Positions 15,928 through 25,139 are shown, numbered from the stretch's first letter. The stretch is 64,000 nucleotides of DNA from Neobacillus kokaensis (GCF_014656545.1 NZ_BNDS01000001.1:437190-501189); one strand, 5' to 3'. Notes: generated by a model from the letters alone, not told the origin. A program made the numbers and translations.

Positions 15928-17168
15928 TTTAACATCATTCCTTCTTCATCATGAGTGATTGGAGATTTAGTCCATTCTTTATAGGTTTTAATATCAAGTA
16001 CCTTTACTTGTTCAAGAAATGTCTCTAAAAAGCCTCTGATATGAAGGTCCTTGAATAATTCTAAAGGTCGCTCCTGATTACGGATGAATGAGTAAACATG
16101 GTCGACTAATTTAAATCCATTTTTTGTTACAATGATATGTCTTAAAGGAGCATCAATTTGCTTAAAACCAAACTTTTTCATCTGAGTTAATATTTCAAGT
16201 AATTGTTTCGTAACGTCCTCGGATAAATTTGCTTGTTTTTTTAAAAACGAATTTAAATCAGGTCCTGCTAAAAACTCCATAACAACGAAATTATCCCCAG
16301 TTTCAAAAACTTTTGGGATAAAGGATAATTTTTTCGCTGATAAAAGAACTTCTTGTTCCTGCTTGGCATGATTTGTTTTTCCATAAATTTTGACACAGCG
16401 ATTTTCAGAAACACGAAACACTGCACCCTGATGTCCTTTTCCAATCAGTAGGTGTGCATTGGCGTGATCTACTTTTACAGCTTCACCTGAACCTCCTGAA
16501 GAAACAGCAAGGTTTTGATAGTCGACCTTTTTTATGTTTAAAAATTTCCCCCATTCTCGAAACATAGTTGGTTCTAGTTTCTTAACCTGTGATAAAAAGG
16601 AGTCCTTTAATAGAATGATATTTAAATCCCTCAATAATTTTAAGGGAATGGGATGGTTTCGTTTAAAGGCATTCACATGATCAATTACTTTCAATTCTTC
16701 ATTTTCCAGCACAAAAATATGTCTTAGCGGAGCATCCACCATTGTAAATTTTGCCTTTTTTAATTCTTTCAAAATCGCTAACAGCCTCTTTACGATTGAT
16801 TCAGGTATATGAGTGGAATTTTTTAGGTATTCTTTTAATGTCGGTGCGTTAAAATACTCCATCACGACAAAATTTTCACCATAATCATATAACCTTGGAA
16901 AGAAGGATAAAAGCTGACCAGCTTTAAGAGCTTCTGCTTCCATAGTGGCTTGTTCGGGGTTTGCATATATTTTGACACATTTGTCCTCTGATAGTTGAAA
17001 TACTGCCCCTTGTGAACCAGATCCAACAAGGGGATAGTGAGTCGGGTTATGAATCTCTAAAGTTTTCTCACCTTTTATTACCTTTATCGCCTTGAAATCC
17101 TTTACCATAGTCTTGTTAATCTGATTCTTTTTCTCCTTTTTCTTCTTAATACCATGAAATTTTCTCAT
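15924..17168 (-). CDS. Tandem-duplicated small kinase-like protein (YrzF-type)
   Basis: Two copies of a reduced protein-kinase-like fold in one 414-residue chain. Copy 1: glycine loop VGSGSQGAVF (48-57), lysine K67, helix-C glutamate E79, hinge NFVVMEY, catalytic-loop analogue DAPLRH (145-150), metal-site analogue IDH (D163). Copy 2: IGKGHQGAVF (242-251), K260, E271 or E273, NFVVMEF, DAPLRH (339-344), VDH (D356). Both keep the key lysine and aspartates but replace the usual Asn and DFG, and both share the same signature, so this is a family trait. A basic N-terminal tail precedes copy 1. Start and stop overlap the neighbours by 4 bases. Substrate unknown; possibly a coat-sugar or protein kinase. 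Confidence 0.75.
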   Translation of the reverse strand: MRKFHGIKKKKEKKNQINKTMVKDFKAIKVIKGEKTLEIHNPTHYPLVGSGSQGAVFQLSEDKCVKIYANPEQATMEAEALKAGQLLSFFPRLYDYGENFVVMEYFNAPTLKEYLKNSTHIPESIVKRLLAILKELKKAKFTMVDAPLRHIFVLENEELKVIDHVNAFKRNHPIPLKLLRDLNIILLKDSFLSQVKKLEPTMFREWGKFLNIKKVDYQNLAVSSGGSGEAVKVDHANAHLLIGKGHQGAVFRVSENRCVKIYGKTNHAKQEQEVLLSAKKLSFIPKVFETGDNFVVMEFLAGPDLNSFLKKQANLSEDVTKQLLEILTQMKKFGFKQIDAPLRHIIVTKNGFKLVDHVYSFIRNQERPLELFKDLHIRGFLETFLEQVKVLDIKTYKEWTKSPITHDEEGMMLK

Positions 17169-18229
17169 GCTGACCCTCCTAACAGCTCATCATAGTAAGC
17201 AGCTTGCATCTTCAGCTGTTTCTCTAAGTCAAAGAATTGCTCTACCTTTTGACGGGCTGCAACAGTATAGTCTTCCCATTTTTTCCGGTTTGACAGCATG
17301 AACTCAAGTGCTTCTGCAAGTTCATCTACATCATTTTCTTGAACTAAAATCCCTTCTTGTTCATGGGTAACTATTTCTGGAATACCAGCATGGTTGGTCG
17401 TGATAACAGGAATCCCGGTTGCCATCGCTTCTTTTACTGTGTTTGGTATCCCTTCTACATCACCATTGGATGCAACGATGCTTGCGGCACAGAATAAATC
17501 GGCATTTGCCATATGTTCACGTACTTTTTCCTTCGTAAGGTGAGGGAGGAGCCGGAATGAATCTCCTAATTGCAACTGCGCAGCTAATGAATTCATGTAA
17601 CCTTCTAATTCACCCCTGCCGATGATGGTAAGGGTAGCTTTGGGGAATTTCCCTTTAATTTTATGAAAGGCCTTCATCAGGACATGATGACCCTTTTTTT
17701 CTATTAATCTACCGACTGATAAAATATTTTGAGTATCTGTTTGATTAGGAGCCCTGTAATGGTATTGATTCAGATCGACTCCGCCATACAACACCCTGAT
17801 TTTATCGTTAGGACAGCCCCATATATTGATCCGATCGGCTAAATACTGACAAACAGGAAAAAATACATCTCCTTGTTGAAAAAGCAGTTTCATTCCCTCT
17901 AAGAAACCAACTGGCTGATTTGCCATCGTTGCATCGCGGCCGCGTATACTAGTGGCCAGCGGCAGTTTGGTTTTTTCCTTAAACGGGAGCAGCATTACGC
18001 CTAATTGACCGTGATGCGCATGTAAAAGAGAGATATTGTTTTTCTTCACAAATTTCCTTGGTGAAAAAATTTCACTTAGATAATAGACCTTGTCGTTTAA
18101 AAGGGAGAGATCCACCATATATTTTGGCTGTCGTACTAGATGGATATAATCGTATCCCGGCACTTCACGAATTTGGGGTATATACTGAGTGGGGTCCACT
18201 CTTAAATTTAAATGCATGACAGTGTCCAA
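17165..18229 (-). CDS. GT4-family glycosyltransferase
   Basis: Retaining GT-B glycosyltransferase of 354 residues. The donor half has LSVGRLIEKKGHHVLMKAF, IIGRGELEGY and the family EX7E signature in EGIPNTVKEAM, followed by GIPVITTNHAGIPE. It lacks a signal or membrane anchor and should act at the cytoplasmic face, adding sugars to a glycan or lipid carrier. TTG 18229 has GGAGGA 7 bases upstream. It is the first gene of a three-gene operon whose members overlap by 4 bases (glycosyltransferase, kinase-like, epimerase), resembling the spore-coat ytcABC region. A sigma-K-like -10 is 50 bases upstream. Confidence 0.88.
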   Translation of the reverse strand: MDTVMHLNLRVDPTQYIPQIREVPGYDYIHLVRQPKYMVDLSLLNDKVYYLSEIFSPRKFVKKNNISLLHAHHGQLGVMLLPFKEKTKLPLATSIRGRDATMANQPVGFLEGMKLLFQQGDVFFPVCQYLADRINIWGCPNDKIRVLYGGVDLNQYHYRAPNQTDTQNILSVGRLIEKKGHHVLMKAFHKIKGKFPKATLTIIGRGELEGYMNSLAAQLQLGDSFRLLPHLTKEKVREHMANADLFCAASIVASNGDVEGIPNTVKEAMATGIPVITTNHAGIPEIVTHEQEGILVQENDVDELAEALEFMLSNRKKWEDYTVAARQKVEQFFDLEKQLKMQAAYYDELLGGSA

Positions 18230-18278
18230 AAAAAATCCTCCAATCTTTGCTGTTTATAGAATTCCTTATCCGTTCTTA

Positions 18279-18287
18279 TAAAATATG
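18279..18287 (-). promoter_or_regulatory. Possible sigma-K -10 element of the polysaccharide operon
   Basis: CATATTTTA on the minus strand matches CATAnnnTA, about 50 bases before TTG 18229. No clear -35 AC at 16-17 bases is visible, so confidence is low. Confidence 0.35.
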
Positions 18288-18477
18288 TCTTTTTGTTCCT
18301 CTAGGGCATGGACAAAACGGCAGGAAAATTTGAAGAATTCCCCGAAAAGGGCGCCCCGCAACAAATATTGAAAAATTTTAACCTGTAAAGAAGGAAAATC
18401 AGATTCCCAACTCGTATATGGTAAGTATTAGATTTTTCGAAAAATAATGAAAACAGTTCAGGGATGGGGGACTAAAG

Positions 18478-20460
18478 ATGACAGTTGATAAAGCGGAAGG
18501 CAAGCTGATGTGGGAGCCTTCCCAGGAATTGCAAGCTGAATCTAATATGAAAAAATTTATGATGTGGCTTGAGGAAACAAGGGGGCTGCATTTTAAAACC
18601 TATGATGAACTGTGGCAATGGTCTGTCACTAGTATTGAAGGGTTCTGGTCAGCGCTATGGCATTTCTATGAAGTGCAAGCAAAAACTCCTTATGACGAGG
18701 TATTAACTAATAAACGAATGCCGGGTGCGAAGTGGTTCACCGGTGCAAAATTAAATTACGCGGAGCACATTTTTCGAAATGATGCAGCTGATAAAGCTGC
18801 AATTATTTATGAAACAGAATTACGTCCGCAAGCGGAACTTAGTTGGCCTGAATTGAAGAAGAACACAGCAGCAATTGCGGCCTATTTAAAATCATTAGGT
18901 GTTGGGCCGGGGGATAGGGTTGCAGCTTATGTTTCGAATATTCATGAAACGATTTCGGCCTTTTTGGCCTGTGCCAGTATTGGTGCGGTCTGGTCAAGCT
19001 GTGCACCGGAGTTTGGGATCATGAGCGTGATTGACCGGTTTAAACAGATTGAACCAAAGGTGTTAATTGCTGTCGATGGTTATCGATACGGGGGAAAGGA
19101 CTTTGATCGCCTGGAAATGGTTAAGAAAATCCAGGAAGAACTGCCGACATTGGAAAAAACGATTATGATTCCTTACTTACATACGAGTCCAAATGTAAGC
19201 GGTTTATCTGAAGCAGTGTTATTGGATGAGGTGATTACCGAAAATCGTGATGCGGTCCTTCGTTTTGAGGCTGTTCCATTTGACCATCCTCTCTGGATTT
19301 TGTACTCATCTGGCACGACGGGTAAGCCGAAAGCCATTGTCCAAAGCCAGGGAGGTATACTACTGGAGCATTTAAAAATGGGCGGTCTGCAAAATGATTT
19401 AAAAGCTGAAGATCGATTTTTCTGGTACACGACGACAGGATGGATGATGTGGAATGTGGTTGTAAGCGGGCTGTTGGTAGGCTCTACTATTCTATTATAC
19501 GATGGAAATCCTGGCTATCCAAACTTCAATACGTTATGGAAGTTTGCGGAATCAACAAAAATGACCGTATTCGGAACAAGTGCGAGCTTTCTCACCGGTT
19601 GCATGAAAACAGGAGTAAAACCGAAGGAACAATTTGACCTGTCCTCATTAAAGAGCATTGGTTCCACTGGCTCTCCGCTTCCTGTCAGCGGTTTTGAATG
19701 GGTTTATGAAGAGGTCAAGGAAGATGTCTGGCTGTTTTCCACTAGCGGCGGCACAGATCTTTGTACCGCATTTGTAGGTGGCTCTCCGCTAGTGCCTGTG
19801 CACTCTGGTGAATTGCAGGCCCGTTCCCTCGGTGCTGCAGTAAGGGCATTTAACGATCAAGGAGAAGAATTGATCGATGAGATTGGAGAACTGGTGATAA
19901 CTGAGCCGATGCCGTCGATGCCAATTTACTTTTGGAATGACGAGAACGGTGAAAGATATCGGGACAGTTATTTTGATGTATTTCCTGACGTTTGGCGCCA
20001 TGGGGATTTTATCAAAATTACTTCACGCGGCAGTGCGGTGATTTACGGCCGCTCCGATGCAACAATTAACCGCGGCGGCATCCGGATGGGGACGAGTGAG
20101 ATCTATAGTGCTTTAGAAAGCATCCCCGAAGTAGTTGATAGTTTAGTTGTGGATATTCCACTATCCAGTGAACAATCGTATATGCCGCTATTTGTCGTGT
20201 TAAAAGACGGGGCTGAGCTTACTGAAGATGTGAAAGTACGGATTAACCTGGTCATTCGTCAAAATTGCTCACCAAGGCACGTACCAAATGGAATTTTTCC
20301 AGTAAAAGAGCTGCCGAAAACACTAAATGGTAAGAAGCTCGAAGTACCAATCAAGAAAATCTTAATGGGAACACCTGTGGAAAAAGCGGTAAACCTAGAC
20401 TCATTAGCTAACCCGGGTTCATTGGAATTTTTCTTAGAGTTTAAAAAGAAAATGGGATAA
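18478..20460 (+). CDS. Acetoacetate-CoA ligase
   Basis: Adenylate-forming enzyme that activates acetoacetate with ATP and CoA to acetoacetyl-CoA, feeding ketone bodies or butyrate-derived acetoacetate into central metabolism. The 660-residue length and the N-terminal WEPSQELQAESNMKKFMMWL are typical of this family rather than acetyl-CoA synthetase. The AMP-binding signature YSSGTTGKPKAIVQ is near residue 277, FWYTTTGWMMWN follows, and the C-terminal lysine region is LPKTLNGKKLEVPIKK. ATG 18478 has a GGGGG element 9 bases upstream. Single-gene unit with a strong terminator. Cytoplasmic. Confidence 0.92.
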   Translation: MTVDKAEGKLMWEPSQELQAESNMKKFMMWLEETRGLHFKTYDELWQWSVTSIEGFWSALWHFYEVQAKTPYDEVLTNKRMPGAKWFTGAKLNYAEHIFRNDAADKAAIIYETELRPQAELSWPELKKNTAAIAAYLKSLGVGPGDRVAAYVSNIHETISAFLACASIGAVWSSCAPEFGIMSVIDRFKQIEPKVLIAVDGYRYGGKDFDRLEMVKKIQEELPTLEKTIMIPYLHTSPNVSGLSEAVLLDEVITENRDAVLRFEAVPFDHPLWILYSSGTTGKPKAIVQSQGGILLEHLKMGGLQNDLKAEDRFFWYTTTGWMMWNVVVSGLLVGSTILLYDGNPGYPNFNTLWKFAESTKMTVFGTSASFLTGCMKTGVKPKEQFDLSSLKSIGSTGSPLPVSGFEWVYEEVKEDVWLFSTSGGTDLCTAFVGGSPLVPVHSGELQARSLGAAVRAFNDQGEELIDEIGELVITEPMPSMPIYFWNDENGERYRDSYFDVFPDVWRHGDFIKITSRGSAVIYGRSDATINRGGIRMGTSEIYSALESIPEVVDSLVVDIPLSSEQSYMPLFVVLKDGAELTEDVKVRINLVIRQNCSPRHVPNGIFPVKELPKTLNGKKLEVPIKKILMGTPVEKAVNLDSLANPGSLEFFLEFKKKMG

Positions 20461-20466
20461 GGAATA

Positions 20467-20499
20467 GCCGCCAATTTTTAATGTTGGCGGCCTTTTTTT
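20467..20499 (+). terminator. Rho-independent terminator
   Basis: GCCGCCAA and TTGGCGGC arms with a T-run, 6 bases after the acetoacetate-CoA ligase stop codon. Confidence 0.92.
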
Positions 20500-20576
20500 A
20501 TTTATTTGCAGTTTTGAATGATATATAAGCAATTTTATAGTGGATTATTAAAAATATAAAAAGCGCACACCCAGAG

Positions 20577-20729
20577 TCACAGTTGAAACGACAAAATTGC
20601 AAGGGCCCCAACTGTTATATTGACGATTATGATTTTAGCCAAAAGTGGGATGGAATCCTTTTCCTTCTGGTTAATCTTTGCTTCCTGTTCATTGACAACC
20701 TTCCGATATTCCGGACTGCAGCAGCCCAC
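20577..20729 (-). CDS. Small membrane protein downstream of cstA
   Basis: A 50-residue gene that starts with GTG directly after the cstA stop codon; AGGTGG inside the last codons of cstA serves as binding site. It begins MGCCSPEYRKVVNEQEAK, continues with a charged region, and ends in one hydrophobic helix (AKIIIVNITVGALAILSF). I recall small CCSPEYRK-type proteins of this kind in other Bacillaceae. Coupling to cstA suggests an accessory subunit of the transporter, comparable in position to the small YbdD/YjiX genes after cstA in enterobacteria, though the sequence differs. Confidence 0.65.
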   Translation of the reverse strand: MGCCSPEYRKVVNEQEAKINQKEKDSIPLLAKIIIVNITVGALAILSFQL

Positions 20730-22181
20730 TTACGCCACCTGATTCCAATCGGAAATGTCCACTTCAAGAGGAAGGTTATTAGCGCGGGCCTTTGCAGCTG
20801 CACGGAAGAATAGTGCAATTAATACTGCTGCACCGATGAACCCGCCGATCCAGGCAATATTCATTGGAAGGCCGAAACCAATTTGTGCATTTAAGATGTA
20901 AGTAATAACCATTACCAGCATGAATGAACCCGGAACAAGGGAAATCCAGTAATTCTTTCTGGCAATGTATAAATACATCGCACCTACGAACAGGGCAATA
21001 ACGGCAGTCGCTTGGTTCGCCCAGCTAAAGTAACGCCATAAAATGTTAAAGTCAATCTGCGTTAACACAACAGAGATTGCAAATAATGGCATCGCAATCC
21101 ATAGACGGCTGGAAAATTTCTTTTGTGCGATATTTAAGTATTCTGCAATAATCATACGAGCACTACGGAATGCCGTATCACCGGAAGTGATTGGAAGGAC
21201 AACAACCCCAAGTACAGCAAGAGTTCCGCCGATTGCACCCATCATTCTTGTTGAAACTTCACTTACAATCGCACCAGGTCCGCCGGCAGCTAGCAATTCA
21301 TTTAATCCTTTATAACCATCGAATAAACTCATTGCTGCAGCAGCCCAAATCATCGCAATGATTCCTTCTGCAATCATCATGCCGTAGAAAATTTTACGAC
21401 CTTGTTTTTCCTTTTGGGTCGTACGTGAAATAATTGGTGTTTGTGTTGCATGGAATCCTGAAAGCGCACCACATGTAATCGTAAAGAATAGCAGTGGGAA
21501 AATCGGTGCATTAGCAGGGTGGAAATTCTGGAAGGATAATTCCGGAATTGGAGCACCTGTTGCAACTAAACCGATTCCAACTCCAACAGCACTGATGACC
21601 AGTAACGCACCAAAATAAGGATATAAGCGCCCGATGATCTTATCAACTGGCAGTAAAGTCGCTAAAATGTAATAAAGGAAAATAGCTGCGATAATAATGC
21701 CAATAGCAATTTTACCGTCCATTAAAACATTAAGCAGGGCAGCTGGTGTTGAAACGAACACGGTACCAACTAATAAAAGTAATAGTACAGCAAAGGCGTT
21801 AACAACGTGCTTCATCACTTTTCCTAAAAACTTGCTTGCAAGTTCTGGTAAGTGAGCACCTTTGTTGCGGATGGAAATCATTCCTGTTAAATAATCATGT
21901 ACCGCACCGGCAAAAATACAGCCGACAACAATCCAGATAAATGCAACTGGTCCATAAAGTGCACCCATAATTGGACCGAAAACAGGGCCGGTTCCGGCAA
22001 TGTTTAATAATTGTATTAATGAATTCTTTGGAGTGCTCATTGGCACATAGTCAACACCATCATTATTTACATAGGCAGGTGTTGCCCGCTCTTCTTTTAC
22101 CCCGAAAACTTTTTCAATAAACTTTCCATATGTGAAATAACCAATGACTAACAGGGCTATGCCCGCTAAAAATGTATACAA
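20730..22181 (-). CDS. cstA: CstA-family carbon-starvation transporter (pyruvate/peptide)
   Basis: Membrane protein of 483 residues with many helices, shorter than the roughly 700-residue E. coli CstA, as is usual in Firmicutes. Conserved elements are the AGTGPVFGPIMGALYG motif near residue 60, the HDYLTGMISIRNKG loop and GFHATQTPIISRT. Known homologues import pyruvate or peptides at starvation. TTG 22181 follows AAAGGGGG. It lies downstream of, and in the same orientation as, a LytS/LytT-type two-component system, which in other bacteria (BtsSR, YpdAB) senses pyruvate and activates such carriers. A cre-like box is 26 bases upstream. Confidence 0.88.
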   Translation of the reverse strand: MYTFLAGIALLVIGYFTYGKFIEKVFGVKEERATPAYVNNDGVDYVPMSTPKNSLIQLLNIAGTGPVFGPIMGALYGPVAFIWIVVGCIFAGAVHDYLTGMISIRNKGAHLPELASKFLGKVMKHVVNAFAVLLLLLVGTVFVSTPAALLNVLMDGKIAIGIIIAAIFLYYILATLLPVDKIIGRLYPYFGALLVISAVGVGIGLVATGAPIPELSFQNFHPANAPIFPLLFFTITCGALSGFHATQTPIISRTTQKEKQGRKIFYGMMIAEGIIAMIWAAAAMSLFDGYKGLNELLAAGGPGAIVSEVSTRMMGAIGGTLAVLGVVVLPITSGDTAFRSARMIIAEYLNIAQKKFSSRLWIAMPLFAISVVLTQIDFNILWRYFSWANQATAVIALFVGAMYLYIARKNYWISLVPGSFMLVMVITYILNAQIGFGLPMNIAWIGGFIGAAVLIALFFRAAAKARANNLPLEVDISDWNQVA

Positions 22182-22206
22182 ATTCTCTTCCCCCTTTATA
22201 AAAAAA

Positions 22207-22220
22207 TGAATGCGGTTACA
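22207..22220 (-). promoter_or_regulatory. cre-like box upstream of cstA
   Basis: TGTAACCGCATTCA on the minus strand differs from TGWNANCGNTNWCA at one fixed position. It lies just downstream of a possible -10 (TATACT), consistent with CcpA repression of a starvation transporter. Confidence 0.45.
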
Positions 22221-22355
22221 TAGAATAGTATAAAAAAGAAAGGGGGAATGAGGGGAGATTTGAGATTGAAAGGTAGAAAATTAAGATTATGATGTTTTAT
22301 AATCGGTATAAAATGCAAAAAATTACGAAAAAGTTCACAATTCTTAGGAAAAAAG

Positions 22356-23090
22356 TCATATTTCTAATTTAGCCCTTAGTGCTTTGACATAATTTCTGCT
22401 GACAGACAGCATTTCCTTTCTTCCTTCTATTTGTAATTGATAGGCTCCGTTAAACCAAGGGGAAAGCCGGGTGACATGTTCCAAGTTTACAAGAAAGCTT
22501 TTATGAATCCGGAAAAATCCAAAGCCAATGAGCCGGCTTTCTAAATCCTTCAAAGGGGTTTTTGTTTCAAACTCGCCATTTTTTGTTATTAATTTTGTTA
22601 GTTTATCATCTCTGACAATATAGAGGAGATCCTTTGGCTCGAGATAATAGATCTCCCCATCTGACTCAACGGCAAGCTTTCCGGTCGTTTTGCCAAGATC
22701 GGTTTCCTTATGTGTATTAAGCTTTCTTTCAATCCGTTCAACCGTTTCCTGCAATTGCTCTTCATCATACGGCTTCAGCAAATAGTCGACTGCATCATAG
22801 CGAAAGGCTTCAGCGGCAAATTGCGGGTAGGCTGTCGCAAACACGACTAATGGGGCTTTTTTCAGCTCCATTAACGCTTTGGCAGCCATCATTCCGTTTA
22901 TCTTTGGCATTTCGACATCAAGAAAGACGACATCAGGCTGAAGCTGTATGGCGTTTATCACCGCAGCTTCTCCCGATTCTGCTTCGCCGACTATTTGAAT
23001 AGAAGGATAAGCCTCTAACAAATGCTTTAATTCATCCCGGCTGTATGGTTCATCATCGACAATGAGTGTTCGGATGGTGGTTGGTTCCAT
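22356..23090 (-). CDS. LytTR-family response regulator
   Basis: Cytoplasmic regulator of 244 residues: receiver domain (5-120; VDDEP, phospho-acceptor D58 in VVFLDVEMP, K in LLKPYD) and C-terminal LytTR DNA-binding domain (about 140-243; RIHKSFLVNLEHV and LSVSRNYVKALR). The ATG is preceded by AGAGGTGA and lies inside the last 64 bases of the sensor kinase gene, so the pair is translationally coupled. The likely target is cstA, 174 bases downstream. In E. coli the related BtsR and YpdB respond to extracellular pyruvate; here that is an inference from neighbours. Confidence 0.88.
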   Translation of the reverse strand: MEPTTIRTLIVDDEPYSRDELKHLLEAYPSIQIVGEAESGEAAVINAIQLQPDVVFLDVEMPKINGMMAAKALMELKKAPLVVFATAYPQFAAEAFRYDAVDYLLKPYDEEQLQETVERIERKLNTHKETDLGKTTGKLAVESDGEIYYLEPKDLLYIVRDDKLTKLITKNGEFETKTPLKDLESRLIGFGFFRIHKSFLVNLEHVTRLSPWFNGAYQLQIEGRKEMLSVSRNYVKALRAKLEI

Positions 23091-24829
23091 TGTTGCATCA
23101 CCTCTACAAATGGTATGGAAAAAGTAATGTCCGTCCCTTTTTCTAGTTCACTTTTAATTTTTAGAGCGGCTTGATCCCCGAACATTGCGGTCAGCCTGCG
23201 GTTTACATTATAAAGAGCTAGTCCGCTGCCTGTTTCTGATGAAATAGGCGTTTTGCATATTTGCTCAGACCGTTCTTTTGTCATTCCATGCCCATTATCT
23301 TTCACTTTTACATAGGTAGCCTGATTTTGTGTGAAAATTGTTATTTTGATCAAACAATTGCTTTCTTTATTTTTCATGCCATGTTTAATCGCATTTTCGA
23401 CAATCGGCTGCAGGGTAAGGGGAGGTATACCTTGTAATAAGGCATTATCCTCAATTTCATAGACAATCGTTAATTTATCTATGAATCTAGCTTCTTCAAT
23501 TGCTAAATAGGCTTTCACCTGCTTTAGTTCCTGCTCAAGCGTTGTTAAATTTTGGGTTGTGACCGATAAATTTTGCCTTAAAAAATGCGAAAGATAGACA
23601 AGCAATTTCCGTGCTTTCGTTGGATTTACCCTAATTAATGAAAGAATCGTATTCAGCGTATTAAACAGAAAATGGGGGCTTATTTGGGCTTGAAGCGCCT
23701 TGATTTCTGCTTCCTTCGCCAGTTGATGGGCTTTATCGGAATCGGCCAATTCCAGCTGGTTGCTTAGAAGGGCACTGAGCCCTGTAATCAATTCGATTAT
23801 GACTGGAGTGATTTCTTTTTCAGACCGGAAGTAAAATTTCAATGTTCCGATGGTTTTTCCCCGCTGTTGTAATGGCGCTATGACCGCAGCCCCCAGTTTG
23901 CATCCTTTAATACAACAATTGATTAACTCATGGTCTGCTGTGATGATTTCCCCTTTTTGAATAACATCTAAGGTGATTTGAGTTTGGATGGGACTATTCG
24001 GGCGGTGATGTTCATCACCAACACCAACATGTGCCAAAATTTCCGATGAGTTGGTCATGGATACTGCGCTTGTATTAATTTCTTTATGAATAATTTGGCA
24101 AACAGCTTCAGCCGATTGTGTATTCAGTCCGTTTCTTAGGTGGGCAAGTGTTTTTTTCATAATTAGGAGAGTCTTTTGTGCCTGAATTGCGCCCGCTTTT
24201 TCCTCTTCATTTATGACACTTTTGATAATTAACAGGAATAGTGCACATCCGAGTCCATTCGCGATAATCATTGGCAGACCAATGATTTCAACTAATGTCC
24301 AAGCCTTTTCAAATGGACGGGAGAGCAGTAAAATAATCAGCATTTGCATTGATTCTGCAAATGCACCGATGAAAAAGGCGGAGCTTAATTTCACATGCTT
24401 ATTTTTTCGGTAAAATAGCCCAGCGAGAATCCCCGAAATAATGGTGGCCGTGCCGCAAGAAAGAGCGGTAAAGCCGCCTAATGTAAACCGGTGAATACCG
24501 GCAAGAAGTCCCGCGCCGATTCCTACCCTGTAACCGCCCAAAAGGCCAGCTAAGACAACGCCGATAACACGGGAATTAGCAATTGCCTCATCACCGGTAA
24601 GGCCTGAGGTCCATTTATTAAATTGCAGACTGTTGGTACTTAAGGTCAGCCCGGAATAGGTACCGATGATGCCGAAAAAACCAAAGAATAATATGGCTAA
24701 AATTTGCTGTTTTCGATTTAATTGATCTTGGTAAATCATGCTGCGAAAAAATGGAAACCTTGTTAACACAAATGCAATTGTCACGAGAATACCAAGCCGT
24801 TCAACCATCGTAACCAATAATTCAAGCAT
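23027..24829 (-). CDS. LytS-type sensor histidine kinase
   Basis: Sensor of 600 residues with an N-terminal 5TM-5TMR_LYT membrane module (about 1-200; NSRVIGVVLAGLLGGYRVG is typical), a GAF-like domain (about 225-355), the His_kinase box with ALQAQISPHFLFNTLNTI, and an HATPase domain (NAIKHGMKNK, DNGHGM, GSGLALYNV). It probably senses pyruvate or a related small acid near the membrane and phosphorylates the LytTR regulator that overlaps its 3' end by 64 bases. AAGGGGG precedes the ATG. It is divergent from an MFS gene across a 310-base gap. Confidence 0.9.
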   Translation of the reverse strand: MLELLVTMVERLGILVTIAFVLTRFPFFRSMIYQDQLNRKQQILAILFFGFFGIIGTYSGLTLSTNSLQFNKWTSGLTGDEAIANSRVIGVVLAGLLGGYRVGIGAGLLAGIHRFTLGGFTALSCGTATIISGILAGLFYRKNKHVKLSSAFFIGAFAESMQMLIILLLSRPFEKAWTLVEIIGLPMIIANGLGCALFLLIIKSVINEEEKAGAIQAQKTLLIMKKTLAHLRNGLNTQSAEAVCQIIHKEINTSAVSMTNSSEILAHVGVGDEHHRPNSPIQTQITLDVIQKGEIITADHELINCCIKGCKLGAAVIAPLQQRGKTIGTLKFYFRSEKEITPVIIELITGLSALLSNQLELADSDKAHQLAKEAEIKALQAQISPHFLFNTLNTILSLIRVNPTKARKLLVYLSHFLRQNLSVTTQNLTTLEQELKQVKAYLAIEEARFIDKLTIVYEIEDNALLQGIPPLTLQPIVENAIKHGMKNKESNCLIKITIFTQNQATYVKVKDNGHGMTKERSEQICKTPISSETGSGLALYNVNRRLTAMFGDQAALKIKSELEKGTDITFSIPFVEVMQQWNQPPSEHSLSMMNHTAGMN

Positions 24830-25139
24830 GCCGGGGTCCCCCTTCTTTCTATGTAAGCATTTTCTCTACTATTATACTAGCATTTTTTTGAATAGTCGTA
24901 AATTTAGTCCGGTGTTTTAGTGAGCGACGCTGTTTAGGGTGTCGCGCCATTTGGAGGATGCTAAATGACAACTAAAGAGTGTTATGTACAACGTGGTTTG
25001 TGCTAAATTGAATAGTTTTCCATAATTCACTAGTTTCAATCTCCACGTAACAAGAAAACGCCTACATTATATTTACCATTCCCATAGGAAAAATAAAGAG
25101 TATAATAGGAGATTATATAAGCTTTTGGGAGTAGTGAAC
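24830..25139. other. Divergent intergenic region with a micro-ORF
   Basis: Separates the LytS-type kinase and the MFS carrier. It contains a GCGACGC/GTGTCGC hairpin (24923-24945), then a 13-codon frame 24965-25006 (MTTKECYVQRGLC) with GGAGG 7 bases before its ATG, and a -10 element TATAAT at 25101-25106 for the MFS gene. The words ACGTGG and CCACGT (around 24991 and 25043) could pair. Whether the micro-ORF is translated is unknown. Confidence 0.4.

Noticed and set aside
20583-20818. Frames in the gap between acetoacetate-CoA ligase and cstA (both strands)
   Set aside because: They overlap cstA or the coupled 50-residue gene in other frames and lack binding sites.
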